A stretch of 64,000 nucleotides of DNA from Clostridia bacterium (GTDB lineage Bacteria; Bacillota; Clostridia; Christensenellales; CAAEEZ01): positions 1 to 64,000 of the forward strand of contig CAAEEZ010000002.1 of NCBI GenBank assembly GCA_900755035.1, given 5' to 3'. Positions 53,839 to 61,939 of the stretch are shown here, piece by piece; the stretch's first letter is position 1; each line of letters opens with the position of its first letter. The translations under genes and the position numbers were made by a program. The notes under the pieces were generated by a model, which was not told the origin of the DNA, searched no databases, and saw nothing but the letters and a program-made list of their open reading frames with translations.

Positions 53839-53934
53839 ATGGAGAGAGTACATAGTATCCACCGGGAAAGAGCACATCGTATCCGCGCAATAAAGATGAT
53901 GTTCGTTGAAGCGGATACAAGACAATACCGTTGA
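53839..53934 (+). CDS. Possible 31-codon peptide
   Basis: A short frame from ATG 53839 to TGA 53934, basic and histidine/arginine-rich (MERVHSIHRERAHRIRAIKM). GGAGG is 12 bases upstream, a little far. It overlaps the next small gene in another frame. It could be a remnant or a translational relay. Confidence 0.3.
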   Translation: MERVHSIHRERAHRIRAIKMMFVEADTRQYR

Positions 53935-54103
53935 AGCGGATCTTTCAACGGGACAAACAGAAAAAGGCAGACTCAATCTGCCGAAAGAAAGATTAGATGC
54001 AAGTGCTAAAATTTTAGCAAATATTTTACTCGATTACGCCAGAAACGGCGGAAATATGGATGATTTGACACCGGACAAGGTTTTTGGCAGGAGGAAACAA
54101 TGA
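53906..54103 (+). CDS. Small protein coupled to the recombinase
   Basis: Up to 65 residues, opening at a TTG; there is no ATG start. The C-terminal half is convincing coding sequence (RLDASAKILANILLDYARNGG). The first part spans a 12-bp direct repeat (GTTGAAGCGGAT at 53905 and 53930), so the true start is uncertain and an upstream part may be lost. It ends in an ATGA overlap with the recombinase, so it probably feeds translation into it. Function unknown. Confidence 0.5.
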   Translation: MKRIQDNTVEADLSTGQTEKGRLNLPKERLDASAKILANILLDYARNGGNMDDLTPDKVFGRRKQ

Positions 54104-55746
54104 AAAAACGCACTGTAATATATGCAAGATTCAGTTCGCACAGTCAGACGGAACAGTCAATTGAAGGACAACTGCGGGAATGTTACGATTATGCAAAAAA
54201 GCACGACCTGCTCGTCGTGTCTGAGTATATCGACCGAGCGCTTACGGGAACGACGGACAAGCGGCCGAGCTTTTTGCAGATGATTGAGGACAGTAAGAAG
54301 AAAACATTCGATTACGTTCTCGTCTATCAGTTGGATCGTTTTGCCCGTAACCGTTACGACAGTGCAAACTACAAGGCAAAGCTAAAGAAGAACGGCGTGC
54401 GCGTTTTATCTGCCAAAGAGAATATATCCGAAGACGCAAGCGGAATTTTAATCGAAGGCGTATTGGAAAGTATGGCGGAGTATTACTCCGCCGAGCTTTC
54501 CCAAAAAGTAAAACGCGGAATACGCGAAAGCTACGAGAAAGGATATTTTATCGGCGGTTTCGGGTTATTCAGTTACGATATCATAGACAAGCATTGGGTA
54601 ATCAACGAGACGGAAGCGGCTGTCGTGCGGGAAATTTTTGAGAGATACCGTTACGGAGAAAAAGCAAAAAGCATTGTAAGTTGGCTGGATAGTATCGGCG
54701 TGCGAAACAAAAGCGGCAAGCCGTTTACGGTAAACGCACTTGCAAAACTCATTCGCAACACGAAATACAAAGGCATCGTGGAATACGATGAGAGAATTCT
54801 GACCAACGTTACGCCCGCTATTGTGGACGAAAAGATGTGGGACGATTGCAACCGTATTTTAGACAATCAACGGCACAAGCAGAAATGTATTCAAAAACAT
54901 TCCGAATATATTTTAAGCGGAAAACTTTTTTGCGGCAACTGCGGAACGTTGATGACTGCCGAAGGCGGTACGAGCCAGACGGGCAGACAATATCATTATT
55001 ATAAATGTTTTACCCGTAAGAGAAATAAGGGACAATGCAAAAAGAACAGCGTAAGCAAGCAATACATAGAAGATTTAGTCTTTGAAAAGACGGCAGATTA
55101 CATTTTAAGCCCGGACATAATCGATACGATCGCACGAAGCGTAACCGACAATTTCAATCAAGGATTAGAAAAGTCCAATGCTTTGATTTTGCTTGAAAAA
55201 GAACTTGCCAATGTGGAACAGTCTCTGAACGGCTTTTTGTCTGCTATCGCCGCAGGTATCGTAACGAAGTCTACGAAAGAGCGTATGCTCTCACTGGAAG
55301 CGCAGAAAGAAGAATTGGAAAACAAAATCGAGTTGGAAAAGCAACAGAATATACCGCCGTTAAAATACGAAACCGTCCGCGCTTTTCTTTACTACTTTGC
55401 AAATAAAGAGTACAAGTCGGACGAAGAAAAGAACGAGTTTTTCAATTCGTTTATCTATCGTGTGGTTTTGTTTGACGATTATATCTACATTTTTTACAAC
55501 ACATCGCCGGAATATCCGACAAAAGTAAAGTTGGAAAAAGAAGAATTACAATCTTTGCGCGATTTAAGTTACCCAAAAGCCGAAAAAGATGCGAAAAATA
55601 AAGAAAGCACCCCGTTTGAACCGTTAAAGTTCAAATTGGGTGCTTGTGGCGGAGAGAGAGGGATTCGAACCCTCGGTACGTTTTGGCGTACACACGATTT
55701 CCAATCGTGCTCTTTCGGCCTCTCAGACATCTCTCCATTGGTATAA
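54100..55746 (+). CDS. Large serine recombinase
   Basis: A 548-residue frame. The N-terminal resolvase domain has YARFSSHSQ with the nucleophile Ser12 and YQLDRFARNRYD. The recombinase domain follows (GGFGLFSYDI, then NALAKLIRNTKYKGIVEYD). A zinc ribbon has CGNCG and YKCFTRKRNKGQC, then a coiled coil (about 375-430). Such enzymes integrate and excise mobile elements. From about residue 516 to the end the frame is antisense to an intact tRNA-Ser. The native C-terminus may therefore have been altered at the junction. Confidence 0.93.
   Translation: MKKRTVIYARFSSHSQTEQSIEGQLRECYDYAKKHDLLVVSEYIDRALTGTTDKRPSFLQMIEDSKKKTFDYVLVYQLDRFARNRYDSANYKAKLKKNGVRVLSAKENISEDASGILIEGVLESMAEYYSAELSQKVKRGIRESYEKGYFIGGFGLFSYDIIDKHWVINETEAAVVREIFERYRYGEKAKSIVSWLDSIGVRNKSGKPFTVNALAKLIRNTKYKGIVEYDERILTNVTPAIVDEKMWDDCNRILDNQRHKQKCIQKHSEYILSGKLFCGNCGTLMTAEGGTSQTGRQYHYYKCFTRKRNKGQCKKNSVSKQYIEDLVFEKTADYILSPDIIDTIARSVTDNFNQGLEKSNALILLEKELANVEQSLNGFLSAIAAGIVTKSTKERMLSLEAQKEELENKIELEKQQNIPPLKYETVRAFLYYFANKEYKSDEEKNEFFNSFIYRVVLFDDYIYIFYNTSPEYPTKVKLEKEELQSLRDLSYPKAEKDAKNKESTPFEPLKFKLGACGGERGIRTLGTFWRTHDFQSCSFGLSDISPLV
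55647..55736 (-). tRNA. tRNA-Ser (anticodon GGA)
   Basis: Minus-strand type II tRNA: acceptor GGAGAGA/TCTCTCC, anticodon stem CACGA/TCGTG around loop TTGGAAA giving anticodon GGA (plus-strand 55700-55702), a long variable arm (GTACG/CGTAC-like), T arm with TTCGAAT, discriminator G and encoded CCA. It appears functional. Its 3' end faces the accessory island and the recombinase frame overlaps it antisense, so it is a likely junction of the mobile element. Confidence 0.95.
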
Positions 55747-55773
55747 TTATAATATAAACGTGCGAATTTTCAA
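55746..55773 (-). promoter_or_regulatory. tRNA-Ser promoter
   Basis: Minus strand: TTGAAA (55768-55773), 16 bp, TATAAT (55746-55751). The -10 box touches the recombinase stop codon. Confidence 0.75.
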
Positions 55774-55835
55774 AATGAAAAAGCACACATTGTAGAAAAT
55801 TTTAATATTGATAGAGGTAGTGTTTTGTATATTGA

Positions 55836-56513
55836 TTATTTTATGATGTTTTTAAGTTCGCTAAGTGAAGTAATCGTGTAGGTGGGCATAGGGTTTCTGT
55901 CGCCGTTTGGGGCAAAAAACACGGTGTCTATGCCGTACTCGAAACCACCTTTAATATCTGCCGTAATAGAGTCGCCGACAAGTAGGGTGGTTGCCTTGTC
56001 AAGATTGAATAAGTCGAAGGTTTTGTCAAAAAATTCCTTGCTTGGTTTTGGGTAGCCTGCATCTTGCGACGTGTATACGGCGCTGACGTAAGTGCTAAGT
56101 GGCGAACGACTAATTCGGCTATTCTGTATACTTTTAGAGCCGTTAGACGTAATCATCAGTTTTTTTGACAGCCCGAAAAGATATTTAACGATATCTAGTG
56201 CTCCTTCTATAAGGAACGATTGATTTGCCAAGTTATCTTTGTATGCAAGGTTGAATTCGGTGGAGTTTAGGCTAAGATTGTGCATGGCGAAAAGGTCGTC
56301 AAAGCGCATGTAGTTAAGTTGCTGTTCGGTTACTTCTTTCTTTTCAAGCCTTTTCCAATAGTCGTCGTTAATCTTATGATAGTCGTTGATAATTTTATCA
56401 CTAACCTTAACGTTAAAATTTTCAAACGTTTCGGCTATTGCCGTGCGTTCTGCCTTGTTGAAGTCAAAAAGCGTGTTATCTGCATCAAATAAAATAGTTT
56501 CGTAGTTTTTCAT
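55836..56513 (-). CDS. YjjG-like HAD nucleotidase
   Basis: About 225 residues, starting at the ATG whose complement is 56511-56513; a longer frame upstream would run through the promoter. HAD motifs are LFDADNTLFDF (nucleophile), MITSNGS (motif II), the lysine in GYPKPSKEFFD and LLVGDSITADIKGG. The sequence resembles YjjG-type pyrimidine nucleotidases that clean up non-canonical nucleotides. There is no Shine-Dalgarno; the -10 box lies only six bases before the ATG, suggesting a leaderless message. Confidence 0.85.
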   Translation of the reverse strand: MKNYETILFDADNTLFDFNKAERTAIAETFENFNVKVSDKIINDYHKINDDYWKRLEKKEVTEQQLNYMRFDDLFAMHNLSLNSTEFNLAYKDNLANQSFLIEGALDIVKYLFGLSKKLMITSNGSKSIQNSRISRSPLSTYVSAVYTSQDAGYPKPSKEFFDKTFDLFNLDKATTLLVGDSITADIKGGFEYGIDTVFFAPNGDRNPMPTYTITSLSELKNIIK

Positions 56514-56519
56514 ACTATA

Positions 56520-56548
56520 ATTATATATGAAGTTAATCAAAAAGTAAA
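56520..56548 (-). promoter_or_regulatory. Promoter of the HAD gene, near-leaderless
   Basis: Minus strand: TTTACT (56543-56548), 17 bp, TATAAT (56520-56525). The expected RNA start coincides with the start codon at 56513. Confidence 0.65.
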
Positions 56549-56580
56549 CGCTCAAAATGGATTTGTAGTATAATAAGGGT

Positions 56581-57438
56581 ATGAAAGGCGTAATAATAAC
56601 AAACGGCTATGCTAATACCGAAGGCATAGCGTATCAAGTAAAAAGGCTAATAGAAGAGTTTTCGGCGCTTGGCGTAGAAGTTGAAAACGTGAAAACCGAC
56701 ACACTGATTGCGTATATTAGCGGTGGCAAGGTCGAGTGCAATATAACGGCTGATTTTATTATCTACTTAGATAAGGACGTGCACATAGCGTCTATGCTAG
56801 AAAAAGCGGGGTACAGGTTGTTTAACACAAGGGAGGCAATAGAAGTATGCGACGACAAGATAAAGACGCATATAGCCCTTTCCGGCTGTGGAGTTAATAT
56901 GCCTGATACTATTTCTTCGCCACTAATGTACAGAGAAGTGGAAGACGAGTTTTATCTTAGCGTTGAAAGGCTAGGCTATCCTATGGTAGTGAAAGAGGCG
57001 CACGGTTCACTAGGTGGCGGGGTGTGGCTTGTGAAAAATAGACAAGAGTTAATAGCGCTTCGTCAAAAATTAAAAATGAAACCGCACCTATATCAAAAGT
57101 TTATAGAAAGTTCGAAGGGCAAGGATTACAGGGTGATTGTGGTTGGTGGCAAGGTGGTTGCCTACTATATGCGAGAATCAACTAGCGATTTTAGGTCGAA
57201 CATAGAATTAGGTGGAACGGGTAAAAAAGTTGATTTACCTATTGCATACGTAAACGTGGCTGAAAAAGTGAGCAAAATACTAGGGCTTGATTACTGCGGG
57301 GTAGACTTGCTTATAGGGCGTGAGCCTATCGTGTGCGAAGTGAATAGTAACGCCTTTTTTACGGGTGCTGAAAAGGTGACGGGGGTAAACGTAGCAAGGC
57401 GATACGCAGAGTATATTTTGGAACAAATAAAAAACTAG
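56581..57438 (+). CDS. RimK-like ATP-grasp ligase
   Basis: A 285-residue ATP-grasp enzyme of the RimK family. The ATP-binding segment is YPMVVKEAHGSLGGGV, then YQKFIESSKGKDYRVIVVGGKV, and the metal-binding end is DYCGVDLLIGREPIVCEVNSNAFF. RimK relatives add glutamate or other amino acids to proteins or small molecules; the acceptor here is unknown. A TATAAT (56569-56574) is only six bases before the ATG, so this message also appears to have almost no leader. It is divergent from the HAD gene. Confidence 0.88.
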   Translation: MKGVIITNGYANTEGIAYQVKRLIEEFSALGVEVENVKTDTLIAYISGGKVECNITADFIIYLDKDVHIASMLEKAGYRLFNTREAIEVCDDKIKTHIALSGCGVNMPDTISSPLMYREVEDEFYLSVERLGYPMVVKEAHGSLGGGVWLVKNRQELIALRQKLKMKPHLYQKFIESSKGKDYRVIVVGGKVVAYYMRESTSDFRSNIELGGTGKKVDLPIAYVNVAEKVSKILGLDYCGVDLLIGREPIVCEVNSNAFFTGAEKVTGVNVARRYAEYILEQIKN

Positions 57439-57456
57439 GCATTGCCTAGTTTGTTT
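57431..57456 (+). terminator. Terminator overlapping the RimK-like stop
   Basis: ACTAGGC (57434-57440), ATT, GCCTAGT (57444-57450), then a T-rich tail. The stop codon lies in the 5' arm. Confidence 0.85.
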
Positions 57457-57550
57457 TATATTTTTGCGTTTTATAGAATTAACTATTATAAAAAATGTGG
57501 TTTTATAAAGCGTGTATTATAAAAATAAGCGTTTTATAGAAGTATTCTAT

Positions 57551-57570
57551 ATTTTGCATAATTGCAAAAT
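57551..57570. other. Perfect palindrome between convergent genes
   Basis: ATTTTGCA, TAAT, TGCAAAAT. It is flanked by repeated GCGTTTTATAGAA motifs (about 57465 and 57529). It has no T-run, so it is not a clear terminator. Confidence 0.45.
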
Positions 57571-57591
57571 TCTATTATATAAAACACTATA

Positions 57592-58320
57592 TTATAGAGT
57601 AAAACCGCCGTCTATCGTAATAATTTGCCCCGTTATAAAACTTGCTTTATCTGAACATAAAAATACTGCCATTGGACTGACGTCTTGCGCTACGCCTATT
57701 CGTGAAAGTGGCGTTTCGTCTTTTAGCGCTTGCATATCTTCTTTGGTAAGGTGAGCGTTCATATCGGTGTCGATTACGCCAAGCGATAGGCAGTTGACGG
57801 TAACTCCCGATGAGGCTAACTCTTTGGCTAGCGCTTTTGTAAAACTGATAATAGCGCCTTTACTTGCAGAGTAGCATACTTCGCAACTAGCGCCTTTTTC
57901 GCCCCACATAGAACCGATATTAACTATGCGTCCACCAGTATACATCATAGATTTTATTACGGCTTTTGTTACGTAAAATACTCCGTTTACGTTTACCGAG
58001 AATACCTTTTGCCATTCATTGCTAGTTACGTCTACTAGCATTTTTTGTTCTAAACCTATGCCTGCGTTGTTGATTAGGCAGTCGATTTTTTCGTTATCAA
58101 GTAGTTTTTCAAAAAAGGCGTTTACCTCGTTTTCGTTAGAAACGTTTAGTTTGTAGCCCTTGCACGAATATCCGTTTTTTTGCATTTTACTTTCTAATTT
58201 TTCGGCAATTTCAGTTGATTTTTCGTAGCAAAACAGCGTTTTGTATCCGTTTTTACAAAATTCTTCAACGAGTGCTTTTCCAACGCCACGAGTGCCACCC
58301 GTAATAAATACAGTTTTCAT
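57592..58320 (-). CDS. SDR oxidoreductase, FabG-like
   Basis: A 242-residue classical short-chain dehydrogenase. The cofactor motif is TGGTRGVGKA, followed by INNAGIG, the catalytic Ser in IVNIGSMWGE and YSASK with Tyr and Lys, then ending ITIDGGF. Length and motifs fit 3-oxoacyl-ACP reductase (FabG), but isolated copies outside fatty-acid operons often have other substrates. AAGGAGAAAAAT precedes the ATG. Monocistronic on the minus strand. Confidence 0.92.
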   Translation of the reverse strand: MKTVFITGGTRGVGKALVEEFCKNGYKTLFCYEKSTEIAEKLESKMQKNGYSCKGYKLNVSNENEVNAFFEKLLDNEKIDCLINNAGIGLEQKMLVDVTSNEWQKVFSVNVNGVFYVTKAVIKSMMYTGGRIVNIGSMWGEKGASCEVCYSASKGAIISFTKALAKELASSGVTVNCLSLGVIDTDMNAHLTKEDMQALKDETPLSRIGVAQDVSPMAVFLCSDKASFITGQIITIDGGFTL

Positions 58321-58396
58321 ATTTTTCTCCTTAGGTTATTTTATCAAAAAGCACGTTAAAAATCAATCTTAAATCGTAGTTACTACGTAAAGCGTT

Positions 58397-58424
58397 TTGA
58401 AATAGCAGTAAAATATGCTATAAT
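58397..58424 (+). promoter_or_regulatory. Promoter of the DEAD-box helicase
   Basis: TTGAAA (58397-58402), 16 bp, TATAAT (58419-58424). Confidence 0.75.
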
Positions 58425-58444
58425 TTGGTTAATTTAGGAGAAAA

Positions 58445-60124
58445 ATGATAAACGAATACAGTGAACAAATAAATAAAGCGTTATTAGAGATGAATTTTAC
58501 GTCGCTTACACCAATTCAAACGGAGGTAATTCCAAAGGTGCTAGAAGGGTTAGACGTAATTGCACAAGCACCTACGGGCACGGGAAAGACCTGCGCTTTT
58601 GGACTACCAATAGTAGAAAGCGTAGTGGCTAGTTCAAAAGACTTGCAAGCCATGATAATATGCCCGACACGTGAACTTGCTAAGCAAATAACCGACGAAC
58701 TTAGAAAACTTGCAAAGTACAAGGAAGGCGTACGAATTGCTAGCGTGTACGGTGGAGAATATTTTGAAAAGCAACTTGCTAACCTTAGGAATAAACCGCA
58801 AATAATAGTGGGTACGCCGGGTAGAATACTAGACCATATCGAAAGACGAACGATTAAAATGAAAAGCGTGGAAACCATCGTTTTAGACGAGGCGGACGAA
58901 ATGCTGAATATGGGCTTTCTGGGCGATATGGAAAAGATATTTGAAAAGGCAAACGAGGATAGGCAAACGTTGATGTTTTCTGCAACTATGCCAAGCGAAA
59001 TTTTGGAAATATCTAAAAAATTCCAAAGAGAGCCCGTTAGCGTAAAAACACAACTTGACGAAAAGGATTTGCCACCTATTACGCAGTATTACGCTTACGT
59101 TGAGGAAAACCAAAAAATATTTTTGCTCGACACGCTGATTAAACAAAACGAATACAAACTAAGTTTGTGTTTCGTAAGCATGAAAAAGCGTTGCGACCAA
59201 CTGAACAAAGTGCTAAAAAGCAAGGGGTACAAGTGTGAGTGCTTGCACGGCGACCTAAAACAAGCAAAACGTGAACAAATAATGAAGGGGTACAAAAACG
59301 GCGAGTACGATGTGCTTATTGCTACCGACGTTGCGGCAAGAGGTATAGACGTAAAGGGAATAGACGCAATATTTAACTTCGATATTCCATACGACAGAGA
59401 GTTTTATATCCATAGAATAGGTAGGACGGCACGAAACAAGTCAACGGGCGAAGCGTACACCTTCGTAACTAGTGGCGAAAGGAATAAAATTGCCGAGATA
59501 GAAAGGTATACGGATACTAAAATGATTAAACTAGAAGAGTTTAGTCAGGATAATTTGAGGAAATATATGAATAATAAAAAAATCGATAACGCACTTACTA
59601 AAATAAAAGGTAACCTTGGCGAAACGAAAGCGCAAATAACCAAACAGTTAGAGGACTTTAACTTTGAAAACGGCACGAATTACACCGTTTTGGATATTGC
59701 TGCTGCGCTTGTTGAAAGTGATACTATGGGTATAACCTTATCAAAAAATAGGGAAGAGGCAGTAGTAAGCAGTAAGAAAAAGGAAAAGGGCGTAAGATAC
59801 TTTGTAAACTTTGGCGAAAGGGACAAGGCAACCAAGAAAAACGTAGCCGAGTTTTTGAAAAAAGAGATAGGCGTGGTAAGTAGCGAAATTATAGAAATAT
59901 CGCTTATGGATAATTACGGCTTTATCGAGCTTGTCGTTGGTGCTGACGATAATATGTACAAACTAGTTGGCAAAAACTTTAACGGCAGGGAAGTAAACGT
60001 GGAAAAGGCAGGCGAAAAGGAAAGGGGCGCAAAGAAACAAGCAGGTAAAAAGAAGAGTTTTGAAAAACCTAGCAAAAAGACTTATGCCTCTAAAAACGCT
60101 AATGGCAAAAGAGGAAGAAAATAA
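58445..60124 (+). CDS. DEAD-box RNA helicase with DbpA RNA-binding domain
   Basis: A 559-residue helicase. Motifs in order: a Q-motif region (MNFTSLTPIQTEV), I APTGTGKT, Ia PTRELAKQ, II DEADEML, III FSATMP, and VI HRIGRTAR. Residues about 455-530 form a DbpA-type RNA-recognition domain (RYFVNFGERDKATKKNV). A basic lysine/arginine tail follows. This layout suits ribosome assembly or cold-response helicases (DeaD/CsdA/DbpA group). AGGAG precedes the ATG. Confidence 0.94.
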   Translation: MINEYSEQINKALLEMNFTSLTPIQTEVIPKVLEGLDVIAQAPTGTGKTCAFGLPIVESVVASSKDLQAMIICPTRELAKQITDELRKLAKYKEGVRIASVYGGEYFEKQLANLRNKPQIIVGTPGRILDHIERRTIKMKSVETIVLDEADEMLNMGFLGDMEKIFEKANEDRQTLMFSATMPSEILEISKKFQREPVSVKTQLDEKDLPPITQYYAYVEENQKIFLLDTLIKQNEYKLSLCFVSMKKRCDQLNKVLKSKGYKCECLHGDLKQAKREQIMKGYKNGEYDVLIATDVAARGIDVKGIDAIFNFDIPYDREFYIHRIGRTARNKSTGEAYTFVTSGERNKIAEIERYTDTKMIKLEEFSQDNLRKYMNNKKIDNALTKIKGNLGETKAQITKQLEDFNFENGTNYTVLDIAAALVESDTMGITLSKNREEAVVSSKKKEKGVRYFVNFGERDKATKKNVAEFLKKEIGVVSSEIIEISLMDNYGFIELVVGADDNMYKLVGKNFNGREVNVEKAGEKERGAKKQAGKKKSFEKPSKKTYASKNANGKRGRK

Positions 60125-60134
60125 CCAATAACGA

Positions 60135-60159
60135 AAAAGCAAGCGTGCTTGCTTTTTTT
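60135..60159 (+). terminator. Helicase terminator
   Basis: AAGCAAG and CTTGCTT arms around CGTG, with A-run and T-run flanks. Confidence 0.9.
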
Positions 60160-60203
60160 GTTGGAAAATATCATAAATTGCACCATTAAAAATATGCTAA
60201 TAA

Positions 60204-60232
60204 TTGAAATATTGCTTCAATAATGCTATAAT
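60204..60232 (+). promoter_or_regulatory. Promoter of the CDF operon
   Basis: TTGAAA (60204-60209), 17 bp, TATAAT (60227-60232). Confidence 0.8.
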
Positions 60233-60257
60233 CAATATTAAATAGAGGATTTGTAAA

Positions 60258-61406
60258 GTGATAGAAAAAATATTTATAAAAGATAGCGATAACGTTAAAG
60301 ACGCTAAGGTAAGGGCAAAATACGGATATCTTGCAAGTGGTATAAATATCGTTATGAACCTTGTGGTTGCGACCATGAAAATAGTGGTTGGCTTTTTGTT
60401 TAACTCGGTGTCTATTTTAGCAGACGGCTTAAACAACTTGTCCGACGGGGGTAGTTCTATGGTAAGCATAGCAGGGTTTAAGTTTGCTTCAAAACCCGCA
60501 GATTCCAAGCACCCGTTCGGTCACGCTAGGCTAGAATACGTAAGCAGTTTGATAGTTAGCGTACTAATACTATTTATCGGTTTTGAACTAATGAAAACGT
60601 CGATAGAAAAAATAGTTGCGCCTACGCCGTTTGAGTATTCTATAGCTATGGTGATAGTGCTTGCCGTGTCTATCGTTATAAAATTGTGGCTAGGCTTATT
60701 AAATAGAAGGCTAGGTAAAAAAATAAACAGCCTTACGCTAAAAGCAACGGCTATGGACAGCCTAAACGACTGCATCGTTACTACGGTGGTACTAATTAGC
60801 ACGATAATAAGCGCATATACGGGCGTTCAACTAGACGCTTACGCAGGTATAATAGTTGCGTTGTTTATTTTGTACAGCGGTGTGAAACTCGTAAAAGAAA
60901 CGCTAGACCCACTACTTGGCGAGTCGCCTTCTGGCGAGTTTATCGACGAAATCGTAAACAAAATAAAAAGTTACGATGGTGTAATGGGCGTTCACGACCT
61001 TGCTGCGCATAATTACGGACCTGACAAGTATTTTATCTCCCTTCACGTAGAGGTGGATAGAAACGTGGATATAATGAAGAGCCACGAGATGATAGACAAA
61101 ATAGAAAGCGACCTAAACGACGGGAATATTAGCCTAGTGATACATATGGACCCTATCGTAATTAACGACCCGATTTTAGACGGATACAAAGAAAAGGAAA
61201 ACGCAATAATAAAAGAGATAAACGAAAGATGCACGTTGCACGATTTTAGAATGGTGGACGGACAAAATAGAATCAATTTGATATTCGACGTAAATTTGCC
61301 GTTTGACGACAAAAGAACGGACGAAGAAATAAAAAAATTGATAGACGGCGAAACGAAAAAAATAGATGAAAAACTTTTCACCGTAGTAAATATCGATAGA
61401 TTTTAA
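60258..61406 (+). CDS. Cation diffusion facilitator transporter
   Basis: A 382-residue CDF-family metal exporter, started by GTG 60258 eight bases after AGAGGA. Six membrane helices carry the family pattern: SILADGLNNLSDGGSSMVS in helix two and the SKHPFGHARLEYVSSLI loop after it. DSLNDC in helix five supplies further metal ligands. A cytoplasmic C-terminal domain of about 170 residues follows, longer than the usual 90. The substrate may be Mn, Zn or Fe. It heads a unit that runs into cyclophilin, deoC and deoB. Confidence 0.92.
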   Translation: MIEKIFIKDSDNVKDAKVRAKYGYLASGINIVMNLVVATMKIVVGFLFNSVSILADGLNNLSDGGSSMVSIAGFKFASKPADSKHPFGHARLEYVSSLIVSVLILFIGFELMKTSIEKIVAPTPFEYSIAMVIVLAVSIVIKLWLGLLNRRLGKKINSLTLKATAMDSLNDCIVTTVVLISTIISAYTGVQLDAYAGIIVALFILYSGVKLVKETLDPLLGESPSGEFIDEIVNKIKSYDGVMGVHDLAAHNYGPDKYFISLHVEVDRNVDIMKSHEMIDKIESDLNDGNISLVIHMDPIVINDPILDGYKEKENAIIKEINERCTLHDFRMVDGQNRINLIFDVNLPFDDKRTDEEIKKLIDGETKKIDEKLFTVVNIDRF

Positions 61407-61417
61407 TGGAGGAATTT

Positions 61418-61930
61418 ATGAACTTTGTAGAAACAAAAAACGTAACCGATTACGTAAAAATCGTAATGGATAACGACAAAAGTATTGTAATTGAATTAAA
61501 TAACGCTGATACGCCTATCACGAAAGCGAATTTTCAAAAACTTGTAAAAGAGGGCTTTTACGACGGGCTAATCTTTCATAGAGTAATAAAAGATTTTATG
61601 ATACAAGGCGGAGACCCTACGGGAACGGGTTGCGGAGGCAGTAAGGACGAGATAAAAGGCGAGTTTAGGGTAAACGGCGTTAAAAACGATATGAGCCACC
61701 TAAGAGGCGTAATATCTATGGCAAGAACGAATATGCCTAATTCGGCTTCGTCGCAATTTTTTATTTGCCACAAGGACGCTACTTTTTTGGACGGACAATA
61801 CGCAAGTTTTGGTAAGGTGGTAGAAGGTATTGAAGTTGTGGACGAAATTGCAGAGTGCAAAACGAATTACAACGACAAACCACTTGAAGATAAAGTGATG
61901 AAAAAGGTCGTATTTGTAGAAAAGCAATAG
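61418..61930 (+). CDS. Cyclophilin-type peptidyl-prolyl isomerase
   Basis: About 170 residues from ATG 61418, five bases after GGAGG; an ATG 12 bases upstream lies before that site and overlaps the preceding stop. Cyclophilin motifs are clear: FHRVIKDFMIQGGDPTGTGCGG, MARTNMPNSASSQFFI and the QYASFGKVVEG loop (each quoted in part). It catalyses proline isomerisation in folding. There is no signal peptide, so it is cytoplasmic. Confidence 0.94.
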   Translation: MNFVETKNVTDYVKIVMDNDKSIVIELNNADTPITKANFQKLVKEGFYDGLIFHRVIKDFMIQGGDPTGTGCGGSKDEIKGEFRVNGVKNDMSHLRGVISMARTNMPNSASSQFFICHKDATFLDGQYASFGKVVEGIEVVDEIAECKTNYNDKPLEDKVMKKVVFVEKQ

Positions 61931-61939
61931 GAGGGAGTT

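Noticed and set aside
54100..55746. Residues 516-548 as a genuine recombinase domain
   Set aside because: They are the antisense translation of tRNA-Ser, a frequent artefact next to tRNA genes; kept in the frame but not interpreted as a domain.
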